A stretch of DNA of 64,000 nt, taken from positions 98,601-162,600 of the forward strand of contig JBGTJE010000028.1 in the NCBI GenBank assembly GCA_041745295.1. Direction: 5' to 3'. This stretch comes from JANMEB01 sp041745295. GTDB taxonomy: Bacteria > Planctomycetota > Planctomycetia > Pirellulales > Pirellulaceae. Below are positions 17,257 through 26,035 of this stretch, one piece after another. The notes under the pieces are model-generated. The model saw nothing but the letters and a program-made list of their open reading frames with translations. It had not been told where the DNA came from and ran no database searches. Within the stretch, counting starts at the first letter, position 1, and each line of letters opens with the position of its first letter. Made by a program: the position numbers and the translations under genes.

Positions 17257-19875
17257 ATGTCCAAAAGCCCCATGATGCGCCAGTATGACGATGCCAAATT
17301 GGTCTGCGGCGACGCCCTGTTGTTGTTTCGCATGGGAGATTTTTATGAGCTCTTCTACAAAGACGCCGAAACGGCGGCCCGAACGTTGGGCCTGACCCTG
17401 ACTAGTCGGGACAAGTCCGAGTCGGCGGTTCCGATGGCGGGCTTCCCCTACCATCAGCTCGATGGCTACCTGGCCAAACTGATCGCAGCCGGATTCCGGG
17501 TTGGCATTTGCGAACAGGTCGAAGACCCCAAATTGGCCAAGGGAATAGTCAAACGGGAAGTCACCCGGATCGTATCACCCGGAACGTTGACCGACGATGC
17601 GTTGCTCGATCCCCGTCAAGCGAATTACCTGGCGATGGTTTGTGGCGATGTTCCGCTCGACCGACCCGGTGACGACGCGCGGATTGGGTTGGCCTGGATC
17701 GAGCTTTCCACCGGCATTTTTTATGCGGCGACGATCCGCGACGAGCAGTTGCTTGATCATTTGAGTCGCATTGCCCCGCGCGAAGTTCTGTGTGTCGAGG
17801 GTTCGCAATGGATTGCGCGGCTCAAGGCCGAGGCGTGGATGGTGACGACGCGCGCGGTGTGGACGACGGCGCTCGACCGTTCCGTCGACGCGCTTCAAAA
17901 GAAATTCGGGACCCTTACGTTGGACGGGTTTGGATTTGAACCGCAAGACGATGCGGCTCTCCGCGCGGCCGGCGGAATTCTCGAATACCTCAAAGAAACC
18001 CAAAAATCGTCGCTCGACCACGTCGATTCGCTGATCCCCTACCGCACCGTTTCGACGTTGGAAATCGATCGGGCCACGTGGCGATCGTTGGAAATTGCGC
18101 GGACAATTCGCGACAATTCCCGAATCGGGTCGCTGATCAATGTCGTCGATCGGTGTGTCACAGCCATGGGTTCGCGCAAGCTCGCGTTGTGGTTTTCGCA
18201 GCCGTTGACCGACGTGGAGCGGATTCGTCAGCGACAGGATGCAATCGAAGAATTGGTTGACGACGGTCGGTCTCGGGCGGAATTGCGCGAGTGGCTTAAG
18301 TCGGTTTACGACCTCGAACGATTGCTGGCGCGAGTCACGACTCAGCGAGCCACGCCCCGCGATCTGGCGTTTATTGGGCAGACGCTGGCAACCTTGCCAA
18401 AGTTTAAGTCGAAATTGGCGGCCCGAAATAGCGACCTATTAAACCGACTCGATGCCGATCTCGACTTGGCAAGCGAATTGCAGGAGAAATTGCAGGCGGC
18501 AATCGTGCCCAACGCCCCTCTCTCGCCGCGCGATGGGGGGTTCATTGTCGATGGCTTCGACTTGCGATTAGATGAACTACGCGAATTGGCCGCCGGTGGA
18601 AAGCAATGGATCGCAAACTACCAGCAACAAGTCCAGCGCGAAACGGGCATCGCGAACGTCAAGGTTGGCTTCAACAAGGTCTTTGGTTATTACCTCGAAG
18701 TCACCAATACACACCGCGATAAACTGCCTCCCGAATTCATTCGCAAACAGACGATCAAGAGCGGCGAACGGTTCATTACTCCCGAACTCAAAGTCTACGA
18801 AGAAAAAGTCCTGACCGCGGATGAAACCGCGAAACAACTCGAATGTGAGTTGTTTGGTGAACTGAGGGCGCTAGTGCAGGCCCACACCCATCGGCTCAAA
18901 CAGAACGCGGAAGTTCTGGCGACGCTCGATGTCGTATGCGGATTGGCCGAATTGGCCGAGCGGCACAAATACTGCCGGCCGATCGTGGACAACGATCGCG
19001 GAATTCATATCGTCGACGGGCGACATCCGGTGCTGGACATTAGCGAAACGCTGGGGACCTTTGTGCCCAACGACACGCAGATCGATGAAGAGCACGGCTG
19101 GATTCATTTGATTACCGGTCCCAACATGTCTGGCAAGAGCACCTACATTCGACAAGTTGCATTGATCACGTTGATGGCCCAGGTCGGAAGTTTCGTGCCT
19201 GCCAAATCGTGCCGCTTGGGGGTGGTCGACCGGATTTTCGCCCGCGTCGGGGCAAGCGATGAACTCAGCAAGGGCCAAAGCACGTTCATGGTCGAAATGG
19301 CTGAATCGGCCCGCATACTGAACACCGCCACTGCAGCCAGTTTGGTCATCTTGGATGAAATCGGCCGGGGTACCAGCACCTACGACGGCGTTTCGCTGGC
19401 TTGGGCGATGGTCGAATTCCTCCACGACCAAATCGGATGCCGCACGCTGTTTGCCACGCACTATCACGAACTGACTGAACTTGAAAAAGCGCTCAGCGGC
19501 GCGAGGAACTTCAACGTCTCGGTCCACGAATGGCAAGACACGGTTGTCTTTTTGCACAAAATCGTGGCCGGAGCGGCCAACAAAAGTTGGGGAATTCACG
19601 TGGCAAAACTGGCTGGAATTCCCAATTGGGTGCAACAGCGGGCCGATCAGATCTTGAGCAAACTAGAAACGGATCAGAATTCGGGCGTGCATTCGCCGGA
19701 CGTTGCGACTGCAGCCAGCGCCTCGTCCGGCGGCAAGATTCAATTGACCCTGTTTGAATATTCGCGCCACCCGCTTTTGGACAAGATTCAACGATTCGAC
19801 ACAGATCGGGCAACGCCGCTGAAAGCGCTACAAACCATCGAGGCTTGGAAGGCCGAACTGGCTCCAAAAAAATAG
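17257..19875 (+). CDS. mutS: DNA mismatch repair protein MutS
   Basis: ATPase that recognises mismatches and starts repair. From the ATG at 17257 the protein is 872 residues, the usual MutS1 length. The mismatch-reading motif FYE is at residues 29-31 (MGDFYELF). The connector, lever and clamp regions follow. The ATPase has Walker A TGPNMSGKSTYIRQ, the SKGQSTFMVEM segment, Walker B LVILDEIGRGTSTYDG and the FATHYHELTELE helix. The open frame extends 100 codons further upstream but without family similarity, so that part was left out. Its stop codon touches the 3' end of the oppositely oriented rnpB. Confidence 0.96.
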   Translation: MSKSPMMRQYDDAKLVCGDALLLFRMGDFYELFYKDAETAARTLGLTLTSRDKSESAVPMAGFPYHQLDGYLAKLIAAGFRVGICEQVEDPKLAKGIVKREVTRIVSPGTLTDDALLDPRQANYLAMVCGDVPLDRPGDDARIGLAWIELSTGIFYAATIRDEQLLDHLSRIAPREVLCVEGSQWIARLKAEAWMVTTRAVWTTALDRSVDALQKKFGTLTLDGFGFEPQDDAALRAAGGILEYLKETQKSSLDHVDSLIPYRTVSTLEIDRATWRSLEIARTIRDNSRIGSLINVVDRCVTAMGSRKLALWFSQPLTDVERIRQRQDAIEELVDDGRSRAELREWLKSVYDLERLLARVTTQRATPRDLAFIGQTLATLPKFKSKLAARNSDLLNRLDADLDLASELQEKLQAAIVPNAPLSPRDGGFIVDGFDLRLDELRELAAGGKQWIANYQQQVQRETGIANVKVGFNKVFGYYLEVTNTHRDKLPPEFIRKQTIKSGERFITPELKVYEEKVLTADETAKQLECELFGELRALVQAHTHRLKQNAEVLATLDVVCGLAELAERHKYCRPIVDNDRGIHIVDGRHPVLDISETLGTFVPNDTQIDEEHGWIHLITGPNMSGKSTYIRQVALITLMAQVGSFVPAKSCRLGVVDRIFARVGASDELSKGQSTFMVEMAESARILNTATAASLVILDEIGRGTSTYDGVSLAWAMVEFLHDQIGCRTLFATHYHELTELEKALSGARNFNVSVHEWQDTVVFLHKIVAGAANKSWGIHVAKLAGIPNWVQQRADQILSKLETDQNSGVHSPDVATAASASSGGKIQLTLFEYSRHPLLDKIQRFDTDRATPLKALQTIEAWKAELAPKK

Positions 19876-19876
19876 T

Positions 19877-20266
19877 CCAAAGTCGATCGATAAGCCGGGT
19901 TCTGTTCGGCGATGCCGTGGCAGTCATTTATCTAGACCGCCCATTGCTGAGCGATTCAAGCAGCCTACCCGACGGTTCGGCGCGACGGACCGTCACGCGG
20001 CAAGTTGCCTTGCCTTCCGCCTATTTGGCCTTGCTCCAGATGGGGTTTACCAAGCCGAGCGAGTCGCCTCGCTCGCTGGTGAGCTCTTACCTCACCGTTT
20101 CACCCTTACCACGCCGCGGCCGAAGCCGCGCGTTCGGCGGTTTGTTTTCTGTGGCACTTTCCCTAGCCTTGCGGCCGGTCGGCGTTACCGACCATCTTGT
20201 CCTACGGAGCCCGGACTTTCCTCTGACAACTCGCGCTGCCAGCGACTACCTGATCGACTTTGGACC
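19877..20266 (-). ncRNA. rnpB: RNase P RNA (class A)
   Basis: Catalytic RNA that removes tRNA 5' leaders. The reverse strand reads with the conserved 5' block GAGGAAAGTCCGGGCTCC, the AGGGAAAGTGCCACAGAAA segment, GGTGAAACGGTGAGGTAAGA, GAGCAAGGCCAAATAGG and the 3' block GAACCCGGCTTATCG. The ends pair to form P1 (CAAAGTCGATC with GATCGACTTTG). Length is about 390 nt, normal for class A. Ends are estimated from P1. It is convergent with mutS, with a 1-bp gap. A long open frame on the other strand is a chance artefact. Confidence 0.96.
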
Positions 20267-20273
20267 AGTTTCT

Positions 20274-20302
20274 ATTGTCGGCGATTGGAGCGGCGAAAGC
20301 AA
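20274..20302 (-). promoter_or_regulatory. Candidate promoter of rnpB
   Basis: On the minus strand, TTGCTT (20302-20297) and GACAAT (20279-20274) are separated by 17 bp. They lie about 8 bp before the predicted 5' end of the RNase P RNA. The match to the sigma-70 consensus is only partial, so this is a candidate based mainly on position. Confidence 0.35.
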
Positions 20303-20437
20303 ACTCGCCAAGCCAGGATGAGATACGTCAGCGACGCCCGCCGAACGAAGATCCGTACCGCGGCACTCGCCGCTGCAATCGTGCAATTTGGTCTTTTTCC
20401 GCTGTAGCGACTATACTATTGATGAGGAATCCCGACC

Positions 20438-20668
20438 GTGAACGACAGTGCTCGGTATATTAAAATTGTCGAGTGGTCGGATGAGGATCAGTGCTTCGTC
20501 GGCCAATGCCCGGGGATCGTCGGTCCGTGTTGCCACGGAGACGACGAAGCTGATGTGTACGCGCAATTGTGCCGGATCGTCGATGAATGGCTAGCCACGC
20601 TCAAGAGCGAGGGCAAGCCATTGCCGCCAGCGACTGCTGGCCAGTGCATATCGCAAAGAATCGCGTAA
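20438..20668 (+). CDS. HicB-like small protein
   Basis: A 76-residue protein with the HicB-type fold pattern: YIKIVEWSDEDQCFVGQCPG, then HGDDEADVYAQLCRIVDEWLATLKSEGKPLPP. HicB proteins are antitoxins that neutralise the HicA mRNA interferase, but no HicA-like gene is seen next to it. The short form lacks a clear DNA-binding tail. The start is GTG with TGAGGA upstream. It may be an orphan antitoxin or an unrelated HicB-fold protein. Confidence 0.7.
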   Translation: MNDSARYIKIVEWSDEDQCFVGQCPGIVGPCCHGDDEADVYAQLCRIVDEWLATLKSEGKPLPPATAGQCISQRIA

Positions 20669-20686
20669 ATACTCAGGGTTTTGAGC

Positions 20687-20988
20687 ATGAATGGCGTTCT
20701 ATCAGACTTGCCGCTCGGTCGCATCATTGGCCGTGATCTAGACGCAATCACCCTTTGCACATACCAGATTTGTTTCCGCTTTGACGGCGGCAATCTCATC
20801 ACACCGACGACAGCTTAGGAGCTGCGGGACCCAAGTGGGGCGCTGCTTGATTCAGCGCAGGAGCATGATCCGGATCGACTATGAATTCACGCACGACGCG
20901 AAGGTTTCGTAAATTATTCTCGACACCAACGACTGGTTTTGGATCGGGTCCCATGCGGACTACGATAATCTTTTTCAACGGCTGTAAG
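20687..20988 (+). pseudogene. Possible decayed small gene
   Basis: From the ATG at 20687, 43 codons read LGRIIGRDLDAITLCTYQIC and continue FRFDGGNLITPTTA to a TAG at 20816. The same frame then continues with ELRDPSGALLDSAQEHDPDR to a TGA. A second frame further on reads ILDTNDWFWIGSHADYDNLF. Protein-like stretches in shifted or interrupted frames suggest a broken gene. TAG is not a known recoding signal here, so decay is the simplest reading. The family is not recognised. Confidence 0.35.
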
Positions 20989-21005
20989 CGCGGAATAGGA
21001 AAATG

Positions 21006-21043
21006 CGAGTACGAGTACCGCTTCGCTGAGTACGAGCACGATG
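21006..21043. repeat. GAGTACGAG tandem/dyad element
   Basis: CGAGTACGAGTACCGCTTCG followed by CTGAGTACGAGCACGATG contains the word GAGTACGAG twice around GTACCGCTTCGCT. It is a short low-complexity element between the decayed locus and the lipoprotein. No second copy was noticed in the window. Confidence 0.4.
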
Positions 21044-21070
21044 TGAAGAGTTAACGCCGTCGAGCGCGAC

Positions 21071-21499
21071 TTAGTTCTTTGCACCCATCATTTGCGTAAC
21101 TTGGTCGAACGGAGAATACGATAGCGGCCGAATCAGGATGCGGTCGCCGGGATGAATCGCGTAGTCCGTTTCGAATTTGACACGATGTTTGCCGGCGTCA
21201 AACTGCACCGGTAACTTGACGACCCCCATTTCCGAATTTGTCTTCCGCAGAATATCGATTTCGAAATTTCGATTCGACGATAATTGCCCTGACTCCTCCA
21301 AGACCGTTTGCGCCGTCGTCCCTTCGCGGAGCGGATAATTTTTGGTCTTGTTGCCGAACATCCCGCCCACGGTTTGCACCGTATAGGTTCCAAGTGCGAC
21401 TGGCGGAGTATTCGTTTGAAGACCGCCGCCGAGACGGGCGCATCCGATCGTGGCACAAAAAGCCCAGACAAAAAGTGTGCCCAGTAAACGAGTGCTCAT
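21071..21499 (-). CDS. Small lipoprotein of unknown function
   Basis: A 142-residue protein with a lipoprotein signal peptide (RLLGTLFVWAFCATIGC, Cys20). The mature part is beta-rich: NYPLREGTTAQTVLEESGQL, then EMGVVKLPVQFDAGKHRVKF and a tail ending IHPGDRILIRPL. The last motif and the ubiquitin-like spacing recall SLBB/polysaccharide-export (Wza-type) domains, but it is too short and too divergent to assign. The gene stands alone. The 237 bp between it and the SDR gene hold the divergent upstream regions. Confidence 0.75.
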   Translation of the reverse strand: MSTRLLGTLFVWAFCATIGCARLGGGLQTNTPPVALGTYTVQTVGGMFGNKTKNYPLREGTTAQTVLEESGQLSSNRNFEIDILRKTNSEMGVVKLPVQFDAGKHRVKFETDYAIHPGDRILIRPLSYSPFDQVTQMMGAKN

Positions 21500-21736
21500 A
21501 GGGAATCTCCGCGCTCCGCAAAGCCGACGTAATTCGATCGAACGATGTAAATCCCCCTGTTCACTTGATCGAAATCGGCAATTTGACCGGAAAACTTTAT
21601 TCGATCGGACGAGTTCGATTCGCTGTCAGATGGCTTGGTGGTACTGGCATTTCTCAAAAAGTAAGGCTTTGTACTCCCCGTTGGCGAAATGCGCACGGTT
21701 GCGACAATAGGACAAACCCAGTCATCGAAGTTGCTC

Positions 21737-22540
21737 ATGCCCAAGTGGAAAGACAAAATCGTCGCTATCACTGGCGGTTCTGCCGGCCTAGGACTGGCAA
21801 TTGCAAAAGAGTTCGGCCGCCGCGGGGCCAAGCCCATCTTGATTAGCCGCAACCAAGAAAACCTCGAACGGGCAATCGCGGAACTGAACGCTGAACGAAT
21901 CAGCGGTGAATATCTGGTTGCCGACGTCTTGGACGAATCGCAAATTGGTCAAGCAATTGACCGAATCATCCAACAGCATGGGCGGATCGATGCATGGGTC
22001 AATAATGTCGGGCGCTCGATCCGAATCGACATCGCCCAAGCCTCCGCGGAACACTATCGCGAACTGTTCGAAGTCAACTTGATTTCGGCGATTACTTGCA
22101 CCCGACTGGTCGTGCCGCACCTGGAAAAATCGGCAGGCCATTTGGTCAATATTGGTTCGCTCTCCTCCAAGACGGCGTGGCCGTTTTTGGCTCCTTATAC
22201 GACCAGCAAGTTTGCGTTGGCCGGCTACACGCAACAGTTGCGGATCGAAGGCCCGCGCAACGTCCATTACCTATTGGCTTGCCCGGGCCCGATCAAACGC
22301 GACGACGCGGGCTTGCGGTACAACGGCGGCGGACAGCAGCTCCCCGGTCACGCGCTTCAGCCCGGCGCCGGCGCTCGGATCGAAGGACTATCGGCAGGTA
22401 CCGTCGCGTGCGGAATCGTCGTTGCGTGCGAACGACGGCGTGCCGAAGTCGTGATGCCCTTTCGCGCGCGGATTCTGTTCGCGATTGCGGCATTCTCACC
22501 GCGCCTGGCCGATTGGGTCCTCCGCAAGCTCATCGGATGA
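21737..22540 (+). CDS. Short-chain dehydrogenase/reductase (SDR) family oxidoreductase
   Basis: A 267-residue classical SDR. The NAD(P)-binding motif TGGSAGLG is at about residues 12-19. NNVG replaces the common NNAG, the catalytic Ser is in VNIGSLSSK, and the catalytic YTTSK follows. The C-terminal extension has a hydrophobic stretch (ILFAIAAFSPRLADWVLRK) that could associate with membrane, as in DltE/YqjQ-type members. The ATG at 21737 places the motif normally; an in-frame ATG at 21689 would add 16 residues. The substrate cannot be inferred. It precedes xylA on the same strand, but 229 bp and a repeat separate them. Confidence 0.88.
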   Translation: MPKWKDKIVAITGGSAGLGLAIAKEFGRRGAKPILISRNQENLERAIAELNAERISGEYLVADVLDESQIGQAIDRIIQQHGRIDAWVNNVGRSIRIDIAQASAEHYRELFEVNLISAITCTRLVVPHLEKSAGHLVNIGSLSSKTAWPFLAPYTTSKFALAGYTQQLRIEGPRNVHYLLACPGPIKRDDAGLRYNGGGQQLPGHALQPGAGARIEGLSAGTVACGIVVACERRRAEVVMPFRARILFAIAAFSPRLADWVLRKLIG

Positions 22541-22586
22541 CGCCCACTCCACCCGAAGCGTTAGCGAGGTCTTCGCAGAGAATTTA

Positions 22587-22658
22587 GCGCAATGTCGCAA
22601 GGACGCAAAGGGTCGACCATTTTTATTTTTCCCACCTTTGCGACCTTGCGCCATCGCG
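22587..22658. repeat. Inverted repeat GTCGCAAGGACGCAAAGGG
   Basis: GCGCAATGTCGCAAGGACGC (from 22587) is mirrored by CACCTTTGCGACCTTGCGCC (from 22635) around a T-rich spacer. The structure would fold into a long imperfect hairpin. It may act as a terminator for the SDR gene, or be a dispersed element of the rRNA-like GCAAGGACGCAAAG type. Confidence 0.6.
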
Positions 22659-22769
22659 GCTTTGCATTTACTTCTTAATTGTTGGATGGGCGGTTGAGTT
22701 GATTCCCGCAACTCGCCACAATCACAACTCAATGGTGGTCCCTCGTTCTATTTTCTCAGGTTCAATTCC

Positions 22770-24080
22770 ATGATCGCTTTTCCCCAAGTTCAAAAAATCC
22801 AATACGAGGGTCCCGAGAGCGATAACCCCCTGGCATTTCGTTGGTATCACGCGGATCAAATCGTCGAAGGCAAGATGATGCGCGACCATTTCCGGTTTAG
22901 CGTCGTTTACTGGCACACGTTTCGAGGGACCGGCGGCGATCCCTTTGGGGCTCCAACGTTGCACCGGCCATGGGACGACGGCAGTAATAGCATGGACAAC
23001 GCCAAACGCCGCGCGGAAGTGGCTTTCGAGTTCATGTCGAAGCTCGGCGCGCCGTATTTCGCTTTCCACGATCGCGACATTGCGCCGGAAGCCGACAACT
23101 TGGCGCAAACCAATCGCCAACTCAACGAGATCGCCAATGTCGTGGCGGGGCTGCAAAAAAGCACTGGGATTGGATTGCTCTGGGGAACGGCCAACTTGTT
23201 CAGCAATCCGCGTTACATGCACGGTGCCGCAACCAGCTGCAACGCCGATGCGTACGCGTTCGCCGCAGCCCAGGTCAAACAGGCGATCGAAATTACCCAT
23301 CGGCTGGGCGGTCTAGGTTACACTTTTTGGGGCGGTCGCGAAGGCTACCAAAATCTGCTCAATACCAACATGAAACGCGAAGTCGACAACCTCGGCCGGT
23401 TTCTTCGCATGGCAGTCGACTACGCTCGCTCGATTGGTTTCAAGGGCGTCTTTTATATCGAGCCCAAACCCAAGGAACCTACCAAGCACCAGTACGACAG
23501 CGATTCGGCCGCCTGCATCAATTTTCTGCGAACCTACGATTTGCTCGGTGATTTCAAGTTGAATTTGGAAACCAACCACGCCACGCTGGCCGGACATTCA
23601 ATGATGCACGAACTCGAATACGCAGCAATGCAGGGCGCTTTGGGATCGATCGACGCGAATAACGGCGACTTGCTCTTAGGATGGGACACCGATCAGTTTC
23701 CGACCGACGTCTATCTCACCGCGCAAATCATGCTGACCTTGCTCAAATACGGGGGCTTGAATGCGGGCGGAGTCAATTTCGATGCGAAAGTCCGCCGCGA
23801 GAGCATCGATCCGCTCGACCTTTTTTACGCCCACATCGGCGGCATGGACACCTTTGCCCGTGGACTCTTGATCGCCAGTGAGATTCGCCAAGACGGGATT
23901 TTGGACAAAATGCTCGCCGAGAGGTACGCGAGTTGGGATCAGGGGATAGGCCGCGAAATTGAGCAAGGGAGGCATTCCCTGACCACCCTCGAAACCTATA
24001 TGCTCGGCAAGGGCGAAGCAGCCCCTAATACTAGCGGTCGCCAGGAATTGCTTGAGAATATTCTGAACCGGTACGTATAA
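22770..24080 (+). CDS. xylA: Xylose isomerase
   Basis: Interconverts D-xylose and D-xylulose, a metal-dependent TIM-barrel enzyme. The 436 residues match the class II length. Seen: WHTFRGTGGDPFG, the catalytic FAFHDRDIAPE, FWGGREGYQNLLNTN, the metal-binding IEPKPKEPTKHQYD, NLETNHATLAGH, and DTDQFPTDVYL. No xylulokinase is adjacent. It is preceded by a repeat-bearing gap and followed by two copies of another repeat. It may serve breakdown of plant or algal sugars. Confidence 0.97.
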   Translation: MIAFPQVQKIQYEGPESDNPLAFRWYHADQIVEGKMMRDHFRFSVVYWHTFRGTGGDPFGAPTLHRPWDDGSNSMDNAKRRAEVAFEFMSKLGAPYFAFHDRDIAPEADNLAQTNRQLNEIANVVAGLQKSTGIGLLWGTANLFSNPRYMHGAATSCNADAYAFAAAQVKQAIEITHRLGGLGYTFWGGREGYQNLLNTNMKREVDNLGRFLRMAVDYARSIGFKGVFYIEPKPKEPTKHQYDSDSAACINFLRTYDLLGDFKLNLETNHATLAGHSMMHELEYAAMQGALGSIDANNGDLLLGWDTDQFPTDVYLTAQIMLTLLKYGGLNAGGVNFDAKVRRESIDPLDLFYAHIGGMDTFARGLLIASEIRQDGILDKMLAERYASWDQGIGREIEQGRHSLTTLETYMLGKGEAAPNTSGRQELLENILNRYV

Positions 24081-24168
24081 GTGCGGACTTAGGTTGCACG
24101 CGACGTTCGCACCCATCTTTGTTGCTGAGCATGTGCTGGAATTCGGCGCGTGCGGCGGCGTGCTTTTC

Positions 24169-24220
24169 GTCATTCCAGGCTGAGACCCGGAATCCAGGCC
24201 CACGGAAGGAGAATTGCCAA
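24169..24220 (+). repeat. Dispersed palindrome GTCATTCCAGGCTGAGACCC (copy 2)
   Basis: GTCATTCCAGGCTGAGACCC followed by GGAATCC and then GGAAGGAGAATTGCC, close to the copies at 2647 and 55296. Together with the inverted copy at 24320 it brackets about 100 bp. The gap between xylA and the glycosyltransferase gene (24081-24485) otherwise shows nothing recognisable. Confidence 0.7.
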
Positions 24221-24319
24221 GCAATCGTTGATTTGACGTATCTTACTTGTGCACAGATTCCGCCCTAGGCACGCTTTCCCTTCAACGCCTTGGCTCACGA
24301 ATCGTCTCAACATCGGTTA

Positions 24320-24366
24320 ATTCCCATCCGTGGAAGATGGATTCCGGGTCTCAGCCCGAAATGACG
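24320..24366 (-). repeat. Dispersed palindrome (copy 3, inverted)
   Basis: Read on the minus strand this is GTCATTTCGGGCTGAGACCC followed by GGAATCCATCTTCCACGGAT. It is closest to the copy at 55296, which shares the ATCTTCCA part. It is inverted relative to the copy at 24169. Confidence 0.7.
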
Positions 24367-24485
24367 GATGCGCGGCTTATGGCACATTGGCATTGCAAAC
24401 TGCGCAGTCTGAAAAGGCAATGATTGAATTCCAGGACACTCTCGTCTTTGTTGCTCGGCTGCACTGCGGGCTTCAGTGACAGCGA

Positions 24486-25931
24486 ATGTTGCTGGCACGG
24501 CATGGCCGCACAACAATCTGCGCGTCTTGGACTTTTCTGGTGGCCCTATTTCGGCTACCGTTCGGCCGCTTGAAACACAATTGGAACGCAAGCGCTGCGA
24601 TTTTCGTACGCTGGAAGTTGTCCATTTTATCACTCTTCGTTTCGCGTTTATTGGCTGTGAATGGAGTCGCGCTAGTGCGTTTTTTGGCGAGCCGCTGGGG
24701 CAAAAGGTTTAGTCGAGGATCTGCGGCCAATCGCAATTTGCCGCCGATCCCGCGATTATTGTTCGTATCGCATGAAGCCACGCGAACCGGTGCCCCCAAG
24801 ATTGTCTTGAATCTACTCAAGTACATAGCGGAGCAGACCCACGTCAATTGTGAGACTGTGCTGCACAACAGTGGACATCTCTATGGCGAGTTTCAACGCT
24901 ATTCGACCGTCCATTGTTTGAACTTGCCGCGCGAATTCAGCGAAACGCTGGAACGCAAAATGACGAAGTTGTTTCACCACAAATTTGACGGTCAACCGAA
25001 TTTGGCGATCTGCAACTCGATGGAATCGCGATTCATCGCCCACGAACTGCGACGCTTGGGATTGCCGATCGTCTTTTTGATCCACGAGCTCCCGCAATCC
25101 TATCGCGTCGAAGATTTCGAAACCGTGTATCGCGTATCCGATCGAATCGTGTTCCCGGTGCGCACGGTTTGCGACAGCGTCTTTGCCAAAGCGCCGTTCG
25201 ATGCCGCGAAAATGCGGATCTTGCCACAAGGACTGCTCGATCCCCAGTTCGGGATGGCGGTGAATCGCGACGATAGCCGGCTGCAGATTTGCCAAGAGCT
25301 CAATTTGCCGCACGATGCGTTCATTGTCTTAGGCTGCGGGACGTTGGATTTGCGAAAGGGAATCGACCATTTTGCAGCAATTGCCCGCGAAACTGTCGCG
25401 TCCAATCCATCGTCGCGGCCCTTTCATTTCGTGTGGGTAGGCGACGGCCCGCGCTGGATGCATTCGCCCCACCACTACATCGAATTGGACATCGGGCGGA
25501 CGGCCACCCAGGGACAGATTCAATTCATCGGCGAGCGCACGAAAGTCGATTCCTATTTCGTCGCTGCTGACGCGTTTCTGTTATCGTCACGCGTCGATCC
25601 ATTTCCTTGCGTGGTCCACGAAGCGATGGCCGTGGGTTTGCCAGTCGTCGCCTTCGACCAATCGGGGGGCGCGGTGGAAGCATTGCAAGACGGCGCAGGG
25701 TTGATCGTTCCTTATGGCGATTACCGACAAGCCGCGGCGGCCATTATTGCCCTTTCGCAAGAGCCAGACAAAGCCGATCGCATTCGCCAATTCGCCAAGC
25801 GACGGGTACTCCAAGACTATCGGTTTGTCGACTACGCCGAAAATTTCGTAAGCTTGGTCGAAGAATCGCTCTCGCAAAAACTAATCCGCAAGACGCATCC
25901 CGGCGTTCAGCCGCGCGCCAAAGCCGCGTAA
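24486..25931 (+). CDS. Glycosyltransferase, GT4-like
   Basis: A 481-residue GT-B glycosyltransferase. The first 65 residues are basic and hydrophobic and might anchor the protein or reflect a start that is too early. The N-domain begins at PRLLFVSHEATRTGAPKIVL. The C-domain has the donor-binding pattern VLGCGTLDLRKGIDHFAAIA, GDGPRW, IQFIGERTKVDSYFVAADAF, and the EX7E-type segment DPFPCVVHEAMAVGLPVVAF. It is likely to act on a cell-surface glycan. Donor and acceptor are unknown. A convergent glycosyltransferase follows. Confidence 0.88.
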   Translation: MLLARHGRTTICASWTFLVALFRLPFGRLKHNWNASAAIFVRWKLSILSLFVSRLLAVNGVALVRFLASRWGKRFSRGSAANRNLPPIPRLLFVSHEATRTGAPKIVLNLLKYIAEQTHVNCETVLHNSGHLYGEFQRYSTVHCLNLPREFSETLERKMTKLFHHKFDGQPNLAICNSMESRFIAHELRRLGLPIVFLIHELPQSYRVEDFETVYRVSDRIVFPVRTVCDSVFAKAPFDAAKMRILPQGLLDPQFGMAVNRDDSRLQICQELNLPHDAFIVLGCGTLDLRKGIDHFAAIARETVASNPSSRPFHFVWVGDGPRWMHSPHHYIELDIGRTATQGQIQFIGERTKVDSYFVAADAFLLSSRVDPFPCVVHEAMAVGLPVVAFDQSGGAVEALQDGAGLIVPYGDYRQAAAAIIALSQEPDKADRIRQFAKRRVLQDYRFVDYAENFVSLVEESLSQKLIRKTHPGVQPRAKAA

Positions 25932-25960
25932 AGCCCTTTTTAGGCAGCGGCTCTTTTTTC

Positions 25961-25984
25961 TGTGCGCCACTGGCACTGCCAGTG
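25961..25984. repeat. Variant of the GTGCCACTGGCTCTGCCAGTG repeat
   Basis: TGTGCGCCACTGGCACTGCC plus AGTG differs from the words at 2916, 49402 and 49445 at a few positions. It lies in the short gap between two convergent glycosyltransferase genes and may help end transcription. Confidence 0.55.
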
Positions 25985-26035
25985 TCTTCGGTCTCAGAAT
26001 TTCCTTGGCGATCCGCTATTCATCCCAAATGCGCA

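Noticed and set aside
19845..20321. 158-codon plus-strand open frame after mutS
   Set aside because: It lies over the reverse complement of RNase P RNA conserved blocks and has no protein-like pattern.
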